A DNA stretch of 64,000 nucleotides, from contig NZ_CP095046.1 in assembly GCF_022919215.1 (NCBI RefSeq), positions 1,106,501 through 1,170,500 on the forward strand, read 5' to 3'. Position numbers and translations under genes: made by a program. This DNA comes from Hymenobacter cellulosilyticus (lineage in GTDB: Bacteria > Bacteroidota > Bacteroidia > Cytophagales > Hymenobacteraceae). The notes beneath the pieces were generated by a model. It ran no database searches and was not told the origin of the DNA. It saw only the letters and a list, made by a program, of their open reading frames with translations. This document shows, piece by piece, positions 36,217 through 46,380 of this stretch (the first letter of the stretch is position 1; every line of letters starts with the position of its first letter).

Positions 36217-37218
36217 ATGCACACCATCACCCTCATCCCCGGCGACGGCATCGGGCCCGAAATCACGAAGGCAGTTCAGGACATTTTCACGGCCGCTGGC
36301 GCCCCCATTCAGTGGGAAGAGCAGAATGCCGGCCAGACGACCTTTGACCAGTCGGGCGAGTTGATTCCGCAGTCGTTGCTCGACTCGCTGGAGAAAAACC
36401 GCGTGGCCCTGAAAGGCCCCATCACGACGCCCGTGGGCAAGGGTTTCCGCAGCATCAACATCACGCTGCGCCAGAAGTACGACCTCTACCAGAACGTGCG
36501 CCCGGCCAAAACCACCGAGGGTATCGAATCGCGCTACACCGGCGTCAACCTGGTGTTGTTCCGCGAAAACACCGAAGGTCTGTACTCGGGCCTGGAAGTG
36601 TACGACGAGCGCCTAGGCATTGCCGACTCGTTTAACCGCATCACGGTGGAAGGCTCGCGCAAAATCTGCCGCGCCGCCTTTGCCTACGCCGCCAAGCACG
36701 GCCGCAAGAAGGTGACCCTGGCCCACAAGGCCAACATCCTGAAGATGGCCGGTAAGCTCATGCTCGACGCCTGCAAAGAGGCCGCTACCGAGTTTCCGCA
36801 AATCGTGTTCGAGGATAAAATCATCGACAACATGTGCATGCAGCTCGTGAATAAGCCCGAGCAGTTTGACGTGGTGGTGACGACCAACTTATTTGGCGAC
36901 ATCCTTTCCGACCTCTGCGCCGGCCTTGTAGGCGGCCTCGGGGTGGTTTCGGGTGCCAACATCGGCGACAACATGGCCATTTTCGAAGCCGTGCACGGCT
37001 CGGCTCCCGACATTGCCGGCCAGGGCAAAGCTAACCCTACGGCGCTGCTGCGCTCGGGCCTGATGATGCTGCACCATCTGGGTGAGCACGAGCTGGCCGA
37101 CCGTATCGAAAAGGCGCTGGACGAAACCCTGAAGCACAAGGAGCAGTGCACCGGCGACTTGGGCGGCAAGGCCAGCACCAGCGAGTTTGCTCAGTCTATC
37201 ATCGCCAAGCTGGCGTAG
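36217..37218 (+). CDS. Isocitrate dehydrogenase, NAD-type (isocitrate/isopropylmalate dehydrogenase family)
   Basis: 333 residues. MHTITLIPGDGIGPEIT opens the family; LRQKYDLYQNVRPAK, LFRENTEGLYSGLEV (tyrosine and glutamate region of NAD-IDH, not the leuB YEPxHGS region), TLAHKANILK with catalytic Lys, and NLFGDILSDLCAGLVGGLG metal Asp are present. AVHGSAPDIAGQGKANPTA is the coenzyme-selectivity loop. Oxidative decarboxylation of isocitrate in the TCA cycle is most likely; the short length and NITLRQ substrate loop favour NAD-IDH over LeuB. Confidence 0.9.
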   Translation: MHTITLIPGDGIGPEITKAVQDIFTAAGAPIQWEEQNAGQTTFDQSGELIPQSLLDSLEKNRVALKGPITTPVGKGFRSINITLRQKYDLYQNVRPAKTTEGIESRYTGVNLVLFRENTEGLYSGLEVYDERLGIADSFNRITVEGSRKICRAAFAYAAKHGRKKVTLAHKANILKMAGKLMLDACKEAATEFPQIVFEDKIIDNMCMQLVNKPEQFDVVVTTNLFGDILSDLCAGLVGGLGVVSGANIGDNMAIFEAVHGSAPDIAGQGKANPTALLRSGLMMLHHLGEHELADRIEKALDETLKHKEQCTGDLGGKASTSEFAQSIIAKLA

Positions 37219-37239
37219 TTGTATAAGAATAGTCAGGGC

Positions 37240-37328
37240 GTCATGCTGAGCTTGCCGAAGCATCTCTACTGCAGCGGTAATTAGAAGTTACTTTAGCAGT
37301 AGAGATGCTTCGGCAGGCTCAGCATGAC
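37240..37328. repeat. Class II intergenic inverted repeat, copy 1
   Basis: Arms of 33 bp (37240-37272 and 37296-37328) with a single mismatch. The outer words are GTCATGCTGAGC and GAAGCATCTC. The loop is about 23 bp. Confidence 0.85.
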
Positions 37329-37455
37329 GTTCTCTTTTCAACAACGTAAGCCCGCGGGAGGTTAAGTTAGGGCTTTCGGCCTTTGTTCTGATTTTCTCGT
37401 GCTTCGTCTTAACTTTACTTTTCCGACGGCTCCAAATGGCCGCATTTCTTCTCCT

Positions 37456-37983
37456 ATGAAACGTACCCTGTTTTCTGCTCTGCTGCTTTCCAGCGCCCTC
37501 ATGTTTGGTGCTTGCAACAACGACAAGCCCGCCGAAGTAGGGGCTGAAGGCATGAACGCGGCCGCTACGGTGGCCTCCGACGCGGCTAACCCCACGGTGG
37601 ACAACCCCAACGTGGCCAGCGAAACGGCTGCTCCCAACCCCAATGCCCCGGTGATGAGCTTCACCGAGTCGGAGTTCAACTTCGGCGACATCAAGGCGGG
37701 CGACGTGGTAAAGCACACGTTCGAATTCACCAACACCGGCAAGTCGCCGCTGCTGATTGAGAATGCCACGGCTTCCTGCGGCTGCACCACGCCCAACTGG
37801 ACCAAAGACCCTATTGCGCCCGGCGGCAAAGGCACCATCGACGTGCAGTTTGACAGCCACGGCAAAGCTGGTCTGCAAAACAAAGAGGTAGCGGTACGGG
37901 CCAACACCCAGCCCAACATCACCCAGATTGCCATCCGCGCCAACATTCTGCCCGCCAGCACGGAAGGACCGGTAAAGCAATAA
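37456..37983 (+). CDS. DUF1573 lipoprotein
   Basis: Start ATG 37456 (MKRTLFSALLLSSALMFGAC) gives a lipoprotein signal with Cys about residue 20. The mature part has an Ala/Asn/Pro-rich linker, then the DUF1573 Ig-like domain (about 75-165) with FNFGDIKAGDVVKHTFEFTNTG and ATASCGCTTPNW, the conserved CGCT motif. 175 residues. Common exported protein of Bacteroidota and Planctomycetota with unknown function, possibly in cell-surface carbohydrate or metal handling. yajC follows after a class II repeat. Confidence 0.88.
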   Translation: MKRTLFSALLLSSALMFGACNNDKPAEVGAEGMNAAATVASDAANPTVDNPNVASETAAPNPNAPVMSFTESEFNFGDIKAGDVVKHTFEFTNTGKSPLLIENATASCGCTTPNWTKDPIAPGGKGTIDVQFDSHGKAGLQNKEVAVRANTQPNITQIAIRANILPASTEGPVKQ

Positions 37984-38015
37984 CCGGCTTGGCCACCTAG
38001 AAGGATTACCTCGTA

Positions 38016-38104
38016 CTGTCATCCTGAGCAAAGCGAAGGACCTTATCACGTTGAAACAAGTTGTTCAACTGGTATAAGGTCCTTCGCTTTGCTCAGGATG
38101 ACAG
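38016..38104. repeat. Class II intergenic inverted repeat, copy 2
   Basis: Arms of about 32 bp (38016-38047 and 38072-38104) read CTGTCATCCTGAGCAAAGCG and complement. An inner small palindrome GTTGAA..TTCAAC sits in the loop. Confidence 0.85.
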
Positions 38105-38129
38105 ATGTTTTTACTGCTTACTCTCGACC

Positions 38130-38478
38130 ATGCTGACTACGCTTCTGTTACAGACCCAAACCGGTGAAGGGCTGACTTCCCTGGCATTCCCAGTCCTGAT
38201 TGCCCTTGTTGTTTACTTTTTCATGATCCGGCCCCAGCAGCGCCGCTCCTCCGAAGCCAAGAAGTTTCGGGAGTCGCTGGTGAAAGGCGCCAGCGTGGTA
38301 ACCATCGGGGGCTGCATGGCAAGGTGCTGGAGGTGCACGAAGAATCGGTTATCATCGAGGTCGACAAAGGAGTGCGCCTCAAGTTTGACCGCACGGCCAT
38401 TGCCCGCGAAGTAGCCCCAAGAACACTCCCGCCGCTCCGACTACACCGGCGGCACCCGTAGCACCCGCCAACTCGTAA
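38130..38478 (+). CDS. yajC: Preprotein translocase subunit YajC (two one-base frameshifts)
   Basis: YajC is the small single-pass partner of SecDF. The signal-anchor helix FPVLIALVVYFFMIRPQQRR (about 20-40) with the FFMIRPQ motif is diagnostic, followed by KKFRESLVKGASVVTIGG. After one G is restored (run 38307-38311) the sequence continues LHGKVLEVHEESVIIEVD and RLKFDRTAIAREV. After one C is restored (run 38415-38418) it runs KNTPAAPTTPAAP to the stop at 38478. Joined length about 116 residues. The YbbR protein gene begins 11 bp later. Confidence 0.93.
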
Positions 38479-38489
38479 ACTGGCTTGTC

Positions 38490-39447
38490 ATGCCGTTTGC
38501 CCGTGCGTATCGATTGGCCCGCTGGTTTACCAGCCCGTTTTTCGGGCAGGAGCGGAGCTATTGGCGCGCCGTAACGGCCTGCTTTCTGGCGGCTTCCACA
38601 TTTTGGCTGCTCAACGCCCTGAACAAGACCTACACCACGCGCATCACCTACCCGCTGCAGTGGGCTTACGATGAGCAGCGCTACATTCCGGTGAAGCCCC
38701 TGCCCACAGAAGTAGCCGTGAACGTAACGGGCCGGGGCTGGAAGCTGCTGCGCAAAAACCTGTTGCTCGACGTGCGGCCCGCCGAAGTACGCCTGCAGCG
38801 CCTGCCCGTCACGCGCTTCGTCACGGGCCAGTCGCTGCGGCCGGCGCTGCAGGCGGCTATGGAAGGGCTGCAGTTCAACTACGTGCTGGCCGATACGCTC
38901 TGGGTAGAGTTTGACCGGCTCGTGACCCGCCGACTGCCCCTGGGGCTGAGTCCGAATGCCGACGGCTCGGCCTTGCCCTACGCGGCCGTGTTTACGCCCG
39001 AAAGCGTGGCCTTTCATGGCCCGGCCCGTACCGTCAACAGCCTGGCTAGTCCGTATCCAGTGCATTTGCCCAGGCCCCGGCCGGCAGTAGCGAGGGGGCC
39101 ATCATCGTGCCCATTGGCGGCCCCGACTTAGTGCAGGCCCAGGTGCAGGAGGTGAAAGTGCGCCTGCAGCCCCGGCCCCTGATTTCCTTTCCGGTGCAGG
39201 TAGTGCCTGAGTTGCGCGACTTTCCGAAGGGCCAGCAGTTTACCTTGCGCCCGGCTACGGTGAAGGTGCAGGTGCAGTGCTTTCCCGAAGACTCCGCCCG
39301 CCTCGACCGGACCCAGGTGAACGTGCTATTGCACTACGGCCAGTTTCACTCCCCGATTCCAGCCTGCAGCCCGTGTTGTCGCACGCGCCCACGCTGGCCC
39401 GCGGCGTCCGGGTCCTGACGCCTCTGGTCCGGGTTTCCCAGAAGTGA
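38490..39447 (+). CDS. YbbR/CdaR-like domain protein (two one-base frameshifts)
   Basis: About 320 residues when the frame is restored at the CCC run 39069-39071 and the CCCC run 39351-39354. An N-terminal membrane helix lies at about 25-45 (AVTACFLAASTFWLLNALN). Extracytoplasmic YbbR-type repeats follow (ITYPLQWAYDEQRYIPVKPLP, PTEVAVNVTGRGWKLLRK, and a second with SFPVQVVPELRDFPKG). In Firmicutes YbbR/CdaR proteins regulate CdaA diadenylate cyclase, but no cyclase gene is adjacent here. The next gene is coaE; the C-terminal stop lies inside a class I repeat. Confidence 0.82.
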
Positions 39448-39549
39448 GATGGTGAGCTAGTGAAATGGTGAGTAGTTGTTCTACTGGCGTGGGACGGTAC
39501 CAGCTAAACATTAAACTCACCATTTCACCATTTCACTAGCTCACCATCT
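39445..39549. repeat. Class I intergenic inverted repeat, copy 4
   Basis: The left arm from 39445 is GTGAGATGGTGAGCTAGTGA and the right arm (about 39514-39549) is the complement (CACCATTTCACCATTTCAC). The stop codon of the YbbR gene lies in the left arm and the coaE ATG is 6 bp after the right arm. Confidence 0.8.
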
Positions 39550-39555
39550 TAACAT

Positions 39556-40152
39556 ATGCTTCGAATCGGAATAACGGGCGGGATTGGGTCGGGCAAGAGC
39601 GTGGCGTGCCGGATGTTTGCTGTGCTGAACGTGCCCGTGTACGATGCCGATTCCCGCGCCAAGTGGGTAATGGCCAACGACCTGGTGCTGCGCCAAGCCT
39701 TGCAGGAAGCTTTTGGCCCTGAAGCCTTTGACGCCAGCGGGCAGCCCAATCGGACGTATCTGGCGCAGGTCGTTTTTAAAGACCCCGAGCAGCTAGCCCG
39801 GCTCAACAGTCTGGTGCACCCGCGCGTGGGCCACGACTTCGAACAGTGGGCTCAAACCCAGCAAGCTGCCGGAGCCATTTACGTTATCAAGGAAGCCGCG
39901 CTGCTCTACGAATCAGGCTCTTACCAGCAGCTCGACAAGATTATCACCGTATTCGCGCCCCAGCCCGTGCGCCAGGCCCGCGTATTGCGCCGCGACCCGC
40001 ACCGTACCCCCGACGACATCCTGGCCATCATCGGCAAGCAGATGAGCGAGGAAGAAAAGCTTAGCCGCGCCGACTACGTGCTCCGTAACGACGATAAGCA
40101 CCTGCTTATCCCGCAGGTGCTGGAGCTGGACCGGCAGTTTCGAAGCCTCTAG
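39556..40152 (+). CDS. coaE: Dephospho-CoA kinase
   Basis: Last step of CoA synthesis. 198 residues. P-loop GGIGSGKS (8-15), VPVYDADSRAKW (Asp of the substrate-binding DADxxA motif), and LNSLVHPRV and IKEAALLYESG (core CoaE motifs). The RVLRRDP lid segment is present. It follows the YbbR gene across a class I repeat. Confidence 0.95.
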   Translation: MLRIGITGGIGSGKSVACRMFAVLNVPVYDADSRAKWVMANDLVLRQALQEAFGPEAFDASGQPNRTYLAQVVFKDPEQLARLNSLVHPRVGHDFEQWAQTQQAAGAIYVIKEAALLYESGSYQQLDKIITVFAPQPVRQARVLRRDPHRTPDDILAIIGKQMSEEEKLSRADYVLRNDDKHLLIPQVLELDRQFRSL

Positions 40153-40220
40153 GCAGAGCTAAGACTTCCAATAGTACTACCATTTCTGACCTGCATTATT
40201 ACGAGAAATTAGCTTAGATC

Positions 40221-40556
40221 TTATGGCACATAAATGTCAAACAGAGTACAATTCAGTTGTGTATCAGCCCATCGTGCATCTACTTTAATCATTAACTCGC
40301 TTGGCGCTTCATCAACCCAAAGGAAGAACTCAAGCATATAGCCAGTACCGTCATAGTACTCATATACTTCAATTGCATCGTATGCATTTACTGGCGGATG
40401 GGTTAACTGTCCGGGGTAAAGTCGAATAGCTTCTGCTACATGAGTAGCATTCAGTCGACCTGTGTTAAAACTTAATTTAACTGCTGCATCATACTCTCCA
40501 TCAACTAGCTTGTCTACAAACTGCTTGACTGGTTGGGTGAAATCAATGGGGTTCAT
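40221..40556 (-). CDS. Hypothetical acidic protein (111 residues)
   Basis: No family is recognised with confidence. It begins MNPIDFTQPVKQFVDKLVDGEYDAA with a short helical domain, then a region with GQLTHPPVNAYDAIEVYEYY and a beta-rich end (SELMIKVDARWADTQLNCTLFDIYV). It is AT-richer than its neighbours, suggesting later acquisition. Small acidic proteins of this size are often immunity proteins or regulators, but nothing nearby is an obvious toxin. It lies between coaE (plus) and the acyltransferase-like gene (minus). Confidence 0.55.
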   Translation of the reverse strand: MNPIDFTQPVKQFVDKLVDGEYDAAVKLSFNTGRLNATHVAEAIRLYPGQLTHPPVNAYDAIEVYEYYDGTGYMLEFFLWVDEAPSELMIKVDARWADTQLNCTLFDIYVP

Positions 40557-40583
40557 GTAATTCCTAAGCCCAAGTCTAAACCC

Positions 40584-41751
40584 TTACTTAATTATGGGGC
40601 AGCGCTCGAAGGGCCGAGTTTCGTCGAAAAGCTTGCGGTAAGTGACGTGGGTTTTGTGGATGCGGGCCCCGATAGAGCGGGTAACGGCCAGCATGCGGGG
40701 GTTAAAGTCGCCAATCCAGTTCATCTCACAATCGGTGTAACCCGACGCCAGGAACTTGGCCCGGGCGTGCTCCATCAAAGCCGATTCGACGCTCTTGCCC
40801 TGCCAGGCGGGCACCACGCCGAAGATGACGCCAAACATCTTTTTGTCGGGAAGCTGGTCGTATTTGCGCTTGTACCAGAGGAAGCGCAGCTTGTCCCAGA
40901 GGTTGAAGCGGGCCCCGATATGCTTGAAAATCTGGTTGAGCTCGGGCAGGCTGATAAAGAAGGCAATTGGCTCTTCCTGGTGGTAGGCAAACCACAGCAG
41001 CCGCTCATCGGCCACGGGCTTCATTTCTTTGACCAGGCTGCGGGCTTTTTCCAGGGACATACCCGTCACGCCGCTGTGGTTGGCCCAGGCCAGGTTATAG
41101 ACGTGCTGAAAGTCGCGGGCCAGCTTTTCGGCGTCGCTCTTGTCGGCGTGGCGGAAGCTGAACTCAGGCTGCTCGGCGTAGCTGGCCACGGCCCGGTGAA
41201 AAGCCGCGTGCAGGGGCATGGCTACATCCCGGCGGCAGGTATACTGCTTGAAATACACCTGAAAGCCGTAGTTCTCGAACAGTGGCTGGTAGTAGGGCAG
41301 GTGATAAAACATGCCGTAGTTGGGCTCGGTGAAGCCCGCCACCAGCAACCCCCAGTACCGGTCCCGCTCCCGAAGTTGATGGGGCCGTCCATGGCCTGCA
41401 TGCCGCGCTGGGTCAGCCAGTCTTTGCCCGCGTCAAAGAGCGTATTGGCCGCCTTCTGGTCATCGATGCACTCGAAGAAGCCTAGGCCACCGGTGGGCAG
41501 CGTGGGGTCGGTGTGGGCCGTGGCTTGGTTGATAAAGGCGGCAATGCGCCCGATAACCTCCCGCTAGCGTCGGTCAGAATCCAGCGGATAGCTTCACCGT
41601 GCTGGAAGTTGGTGTTCTTCTTGGGGTCAAATACGGCTTCTATTTCGTGGTCGAGGGGCGAAATCCAGTTGGGCTCGTTCCGGTAGAGGCGGGGCGGTAA
41701 GTCCAGGAATTGCCGGGCCCGCTGGGCGTCGGTTACTTCGAGTAAAGGCAT
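40584..41751 (-). CDS. GNAT-fold acyltransferase-like conserved protein (two one-base frameshifts)
   Basis: Reconstructed length about 389 residues: MPLLEVTDAQRARQFLDLPPRLYRNEPNWISPL at the start, then (with a base restored at 41560-41562) EVIGRIAAFINQATAHTDPT and MDGPINFG, then (base restored at 41369-41371) ERDRYWGLLVAGFTEPNYGMFYH. The C-terminal half (PELNQIFKHIGARFNLWDK, GVIFGVVPAWQGKSVESALMEHARAKFLASGYTDCEMNWI) looks like an acyl-CoA-binding GNAT fold. It resembles conserved Bacteroidota GNAT-superfamily proteins of about 380 residues. Substrate unknown. Confidence 0.75.
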
Positions 41752-41837
41752 CAGCAGCGAAAAGCTAAGGTTGATTCAACGGGTGGCTGGGAATAAGAAA
41801 GGGCCCGTTGGCAACGAAAGAACAAAAAAACGACCGG

Positions 41838-43535
41838 TCAGGGCCGCCGGAAAACCGACAGGATTTTCACCCCATTCACCCGGATGCAGTACACCTCGGG
41901 ACCGTAGCTGGCCGGGTACAGTTCCGGGTGCCAACGGTAGGTGGTCAGAAAATACCGCGCCTGGTCGGCAGAAGTCAGCAGCAGACGGGCCCGCTCGGCC
42001 GGGGGCAAAAGTAAGTGGTTGTTGTGAAGCATCAGCCCGGCCCGGGCATCGGTAGCCACCGCTACGCGGCCGGCCTGGTCCTGGGCCAGAATCCATTCCA
42101 GCCCGCGCCGGCCTGCGAGGCCCCAGTAGTCACGCTCAAACAGCCGCTCAGCCACCGGACCCGGCAGCAGGCTGAAATACACGTTCTGGTAAGGATGGTC
42201 CCGGATGATGCGGTAGGTGGAGTGTAGTACGCCAATGGTTAGCAGCCCCAAAAGTCCCGTTGCCAGCCGGCGGCTCAACGAACGAGACCTTAGCCGTAGC
42301 AGACGAGCCGTTTGAACTCCGCGCAAAGCCAGCAGCAGAAACGCCGGGTAAATGAAGTAAAGGTGGCGCCAGCCGTCATACAGAACCGAGCGAAGCAGCA
42401 CAACAGCCGCCAATGGAGCAAAAAACCAGACGGCGTACAGCAGGTCCTGGCGGCCGGAGCGGGTGCGCAGCCATGCCCCGGCCCCGACTCACGGCTGCTG
42501 CTAAGGATATTACTCCGGCGCCAAACAGCAGGGAATAAGCCACCGGCGTGGTAATCAGCAACCAGACCGGGACGTAGTGCCAGGGCAGGCTGCGCACCGA
42601 AATCTGCTGGCCCCAGTACTGCACCAGCATATCGGAGCGGTAGCGGCTGAAGCTCTGAAAAGCGGCCAAGAAGTGCGTCACCGGCTGTTCCCACAAGTAG
42701 GGCCAGCCAGCCACCACCACTGCCGCCGCCGCGGGCAAGTAGAGCAGCAGCGCCAGCAGCAGGGGCCGGCGAACTGCGGGCCGGTGCCACAGTTCCAGTC
42801 CGGCAAAAAAGAAGGTGAATCCCAGCAGCAGCACACCCATCGTGCGCACATCGACGGCCGCGCCGGTAGCCAGGGCGTGCGCCAAAGCCCAGCGCCAGGA
42901 TGGCCGCAGCAGCAGCCGCGTGAGCGTGTAGATGCCCAGGGTGAAAAACGCCAGGAATACCAGGTCCTTATAGTTGTAAAAGGCCTCGGCAAACAGGCGC
43001 GGGGACGTCCAGAGCAAAACTGCACCCAGCAGGCCCAGCGGCCAGCTACGGAAGCGCCGGGCAGCCAGCCGGTAAAAAGCGTAGGTGCCGGCCACTACCG
43101 TGAAAAACGTAACCAGGTGGCGCAGAAAGTATACGTCGCGCGGGTCTTCGGCCCCACTATCTTTTCCAGCAGGGCCAGCGGCATCTGAAAAATGACACCG
43201 TGGTCTACGTCCTCGTTTTGGTTCATGTCGGGAATGGCGGCAAAGCTTTCCTGGCGGCGGGCCAGCTCCGGGGCCAGGCGCAAGGCCACGTACTTCACGC
43301 TGATGATGCCATTGAGCCGGTCCAGCTGCTCGTCCCACGACAGGCCATAGTCGCGGTGCAGCAGGATGCCCAGCAGCGTCAGGAGCGCAAAGAAGCCCAG
43401 CACCAGAGGCCGGCGCAGGGAATCGGGCAGGAGGGGAGTGGGCCGCAGCAAAAGGCTAGCAAATGGAGTACAACCAAACCGTAACGGTCCGAAAGGTAAC
43501 ACAGCCGGCACGGATGCCCGAGCTTTGGCCGTCAC
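41838..43535 (-). CDS. GT39-like (PMT/ArnT-type) membrane glycosyltransferase (two one-base frameshifts)
   Basis: About 566 residues if started at the ATG 43535; a TTG at 43451 would avoid overlapping the divergent gene. The catalytic-loop region is present after the first helix (HRDYGLSWDEQLDRLNGI, with acidic residues in the first extracytoplasmic loop). Repeated hydrophobic segments follow, and a final soluble part has YHPELY-type residues. Frames break at the CCCC runs 43152-43155 and 42476-42479. Family enzymes use polyprenyl-phosphate sugars to modify lipids or proteins. It faces a similar gene on the other strand. Confidence 0.8.
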
Positions 43536-44908
43536 GCTTCCAGACCCGCCGTAAATTCACAACCTTTGACGGGCCGGCACCAAGCCCGGCGTTTAACCTT
43601 TCGCTTGTGCTGCGTTCCGTTCCCCGTTTCGTCTGGCCGCTGGTGCTGCTACTGATGCTGCTCAAGCTGGCTTTGCAGCTAAGCCTGAATCCTGGGCTGG
43701 AATGGAACTACGATGAGCGCCGCAACGGCCGTATTGCCGACAACTACCTGGCCGGCCGTGGCTACGTCAGCCTCGACCCGGTGCGGCAGCAACTGCGGCC
43801 CGATTCGTTTCACGCCAGCTTTCCGGTCTTTGTCTACATCGGCTGGCAAAAGGCCGGCTTGCCCAAGCACCACTTCACCCTGCTGATTTTTGGGCTAAGC
43901 CTGTTGGCCTACGGGCTGGGCATTCTGTATCTGCAGCGCACGTTGGCGTTTCTGGGCGTACCGCCGCCCTGGGCCTGGGCGGGTGCGCTGCTCTGGGCCG
44001 TTTATCCGTCGGTGCTCTACTACGTGGGGGCCTATATGTGGTACGAAAACCTGACCCTGCCGCTGCTGATTCTGGTAGTTTATAAGTTGCTACGGCACCT
44101 GGGCGGCCGGCCCCTGGCGTGGCCCGACGCCGCCCTGCTTGCCGGCTCCATCACGGTGTCTTGCTTGCTGCGGGGCTACTTGCTGGCCGTCTACGGTCTG
44201 CTCTTCGTGGTGTGGCTGGGGCTGGTGTGGCGCCAACGGGTGGCACCTGCCCCAGCCTGGCGGGCGGCCATCCTCACATTCGTCTTGCTGACAGCGGCCC
44301 ACGCCCCATTCTGCTAAAAAACCACCGCCTGTTCGGGCCTGGACGCTGAGCAACCAAGCCGGCTTCGAGCTGCTGCAGGGCCACAACCCCGTAACCCAGG
44401 GCCGCTTTATGTTCGACTGGGACGAGCGCACCGGTCCGTTCGACCAGTTTGTGCGCGCTCATATCCCGAACCTCGATTCCCTAAACCAGTACCAGGAAAG
44501 TAAGGCCCGCGCGGCCCTGGCTGGCAGCTGGGTCCGGGCAAACCCAGCTGCTGAGGCTCAGCTGATTCTGCGTAAAACAGCTTTGTTCTTGGCCCCCGAA
44601 AACTTCATTGCTGATGCTCCCCGCACCGGCTACCACCCCCTGACGGCCGCCGTGCACCTGGCTTTTCTGGCGGCGCTGCTGCTCACGGCCGTCCGCTACC
44701 GGGGCCTGCGGTTCCGGTCTGCCGACGTGCTGCTACTAACCCCGTGGTAGCCGTGTGGTTGCTGAGTTTGGTGTTCTTCGTGGGTTTCCGCTGGCGCTAC
44801 TTCGCCGAGCCAGCGTTTTTGCTGTACCCTTTGATTGTCTGGCAGCGACTGCGGGAACTGGGCCGCGGTGGTGGCAGGGCTAGCGTGGCAGAAGCTGCGG
44901 CCGAGTAA
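43514..44908 (+). CDS. Membrane glycosyltransferase, GT39/GtrII-like (three one-base frameshifts)
   Basis: About 465 residues with about ten membrane helices. LEWNYDERRNGRIADNYLAGRGYV after the first helix is the DE-type acidic motif of polyprenol-phosphate-dependent glycosyltransferases. YVGAYMWYENLTLPLLIL and FVGFRWRYFAEPAFLLYPL are seen in the second part. Frames break at CCCC 44304-44307, GGG 44335-44337 and CCCC 44740-44743. The start is uncertain (ATG 43514 or an upstream ATG at 43463; both overlap the divergent gene's 5' end). Acts at the inner membrane; acceptor unknown. Confidence 0.75.
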
Positions 44909-44942
44909 AGCTGCTAACTTATCCGTGAAATGGTCTAAAAGC

Positions 44943-44980
44943 AAAAAAGCCACTCGCAGTACTGCGAAGTGGCTTTTTTT
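44943..44980. terminator. Bidirectional terminator
   Basis: AAAAAAGCCACT-CGCAG / CTGCG-AGTGGCTTTTTT stem between the glycosyltransferase gene (plus) and tRNA-Val (minus). Confidence 0.85.
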
Positions 44981-45058
44981 TGGTGGGAGATACTGGGTTC
45001 GAACCAGTGACCCTCTGCTTGTAAGGCAGATGCTCTGAACCAGCTGAGCTAATCTCCC
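44981..45058 (-). tRNA. tRNA-Val (TAC), copy 1
   Basis: 75-nt body plus encoded CCA. The acceptor GGGAGAT pairs with ATCTCCC. The anticodon stem TCTGC/GCAGA encloses CTTACAA, giving anticodon TAC. The T-loop is GGTTCGAACCC. Confidence 0.95.
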
Positions 45059-45079
45059 GAGGGGTAATGCAAGAAAAAG

Positions 45080-45154
45080 TGGGAGATACTGGGTTCGAAC
45101 CAGTGACCCTCTGCTTGTAAGGCAGATGCTCTGAACCAGCTGAGCTAATCTCCC
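45080..45154 (-). tRNA. tRNA-Val (TAC), copy 2
   Basis: Identical body to copy 1, 21 bp away, but without an encoded CCA. Confidence 0.95.
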
Positions 45155-45427
45155 GGGGTCCCGTTTGGGAATGCAAATATGGTGGCTCGTTTTCGATTAC
45201 GCAACCATTTGACCAAAAATCCAGCTAGAAATTTCTGCGTGCCCTGGTCGAAAAACTACAACTGTTTTACAATCAGAAATTTCCAAGCATTGTAATCAGG
45301 CAAAATAATGGAACCTAGGGTTCCGGTTGCAGCTGATTTCGGGGCCTTGCAGGGCGTAGTTCAACCTAATTGCAGCGTTGCCGTTAAGATTTGCGCTTTG
45401 TTCTCTCACGCCTTTCTTTCTAAGCAT

Positions 45428-46353
45428 ATGAACGATACCCAACTTCTGCAGAACTATTCCGAACCGGAAAAAGCCGCTTACCTGAGTGTTATTGCCAGCC
45501 TGGCCTCTGCCGACCGCGAAGCCTCTGCCGCGGAAGTAGAGTTTTTGCAGCAACTGGCCCAAAACGCCGGCCTGTCTCAGGGCGCTACCCAGCAAGTACT
45601 GACTGCCGCCCAGGACGCTTCCAACGAAAGCATCAAGCAGAACCTGGACGCCCTGCGCGGCAGCGACCTGCGCTTCTCCCTTATCACCGACCTGATCAGC
45701 TTTGCCCGCGCCGACGGGGCCTATTCCAACACGGAAGAGGAAATGGTCAATAAAATGGCTGCTTACCTGGGCATCAACCAGCAGCAGACTCAAGCCCTGG
45801 AAAGCGTCGTCGACCAAGCAGCTTCGGTGCCCCACGATCCGCAGGATCCGGGCAAGCAAGGCTTCCTGAGCGGTGTAACCAATAAGCTCGAAAGCGTAGG
45901 TATTCCTAAAGGCGCTTTGATGGCCGGCTTGCTCGGCGTGGTAGCGCCCATGGTTATTTCCGGCGTGATGAACCGTGGCGGCCGTTCGGCCGGTATGGGA
46001 AGCATGGGCGGTATGGGCGGCGGCCTAGGCAGCGTACTGGGTGGCGGCTCCATGGGCGGCCTGCTCGGCGGCGCGGCCAGCAGTGGCATGGGTGGCTTGC
46101 TCGGCGGTTTGCTGGGCGGCGGCCTGCTTGGTGGGGCTATGGGCGGTGGCAGCACCGGTGCTTACGGCAACTACCCCCAGCAAGGCACTCACGTGGGCAG
46201 CGGCGGCCTGGGCTCCCTAATGTCGATTCTGGGTGGCCTAGGCGGACAGCCTAACTCGGCTCCCGGAGTGCCGGCGGCGGTGGCCTAGGTGGCTTGCTCG
46301 GCGGCGGTAGCGGCATGGGTGGCCTGTTGGGCGGCCTGTTTGGTGGCCGCTAG
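45428..46353 (+). CDS. TerB-like N-terminal domain plus Gly-rich C-terminus (one-base frameshift)
   Basis: Start ATG 45428 (MNDTQLLQNYSEPEKAAYLSV). Residues 1-130 have the TerB-like helical fold with paired acidic motifs ASADREASAAEVEFL and FARADGAYSNTEEEMV, which can bind metal. A helix at about 155-178 (PKGALMAGLLGVVAPMVIS) is followed by a Gly/Leu/Met-rich repeat tail (GGLLGG, GMGGLLGG) of about 120 residues. One base is lost in the CCC run at 46262-46264; joined length is about 309 residues ending GGLFGGR. Probably a stress-related membrane-associated protein; role unknown. Confidence 0.75.
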
Positions 46354-46380
46354 GCTCCCGCTGTAGTCTGAATAACATAG

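Noticed and set aside
37240..37328. CRISPR array or attenuator
   Set aside because: There is one inverted pair, not a spaced direct-repeat array, and it is not in a leader region.
40533..41567. 344-residue plus-strand open frame
   Set aside because: It lies opposite the acyltransferase-like gene (whose motifs and frame repairs are convincing) and has no recognisable domain; it is an antisense shadow.
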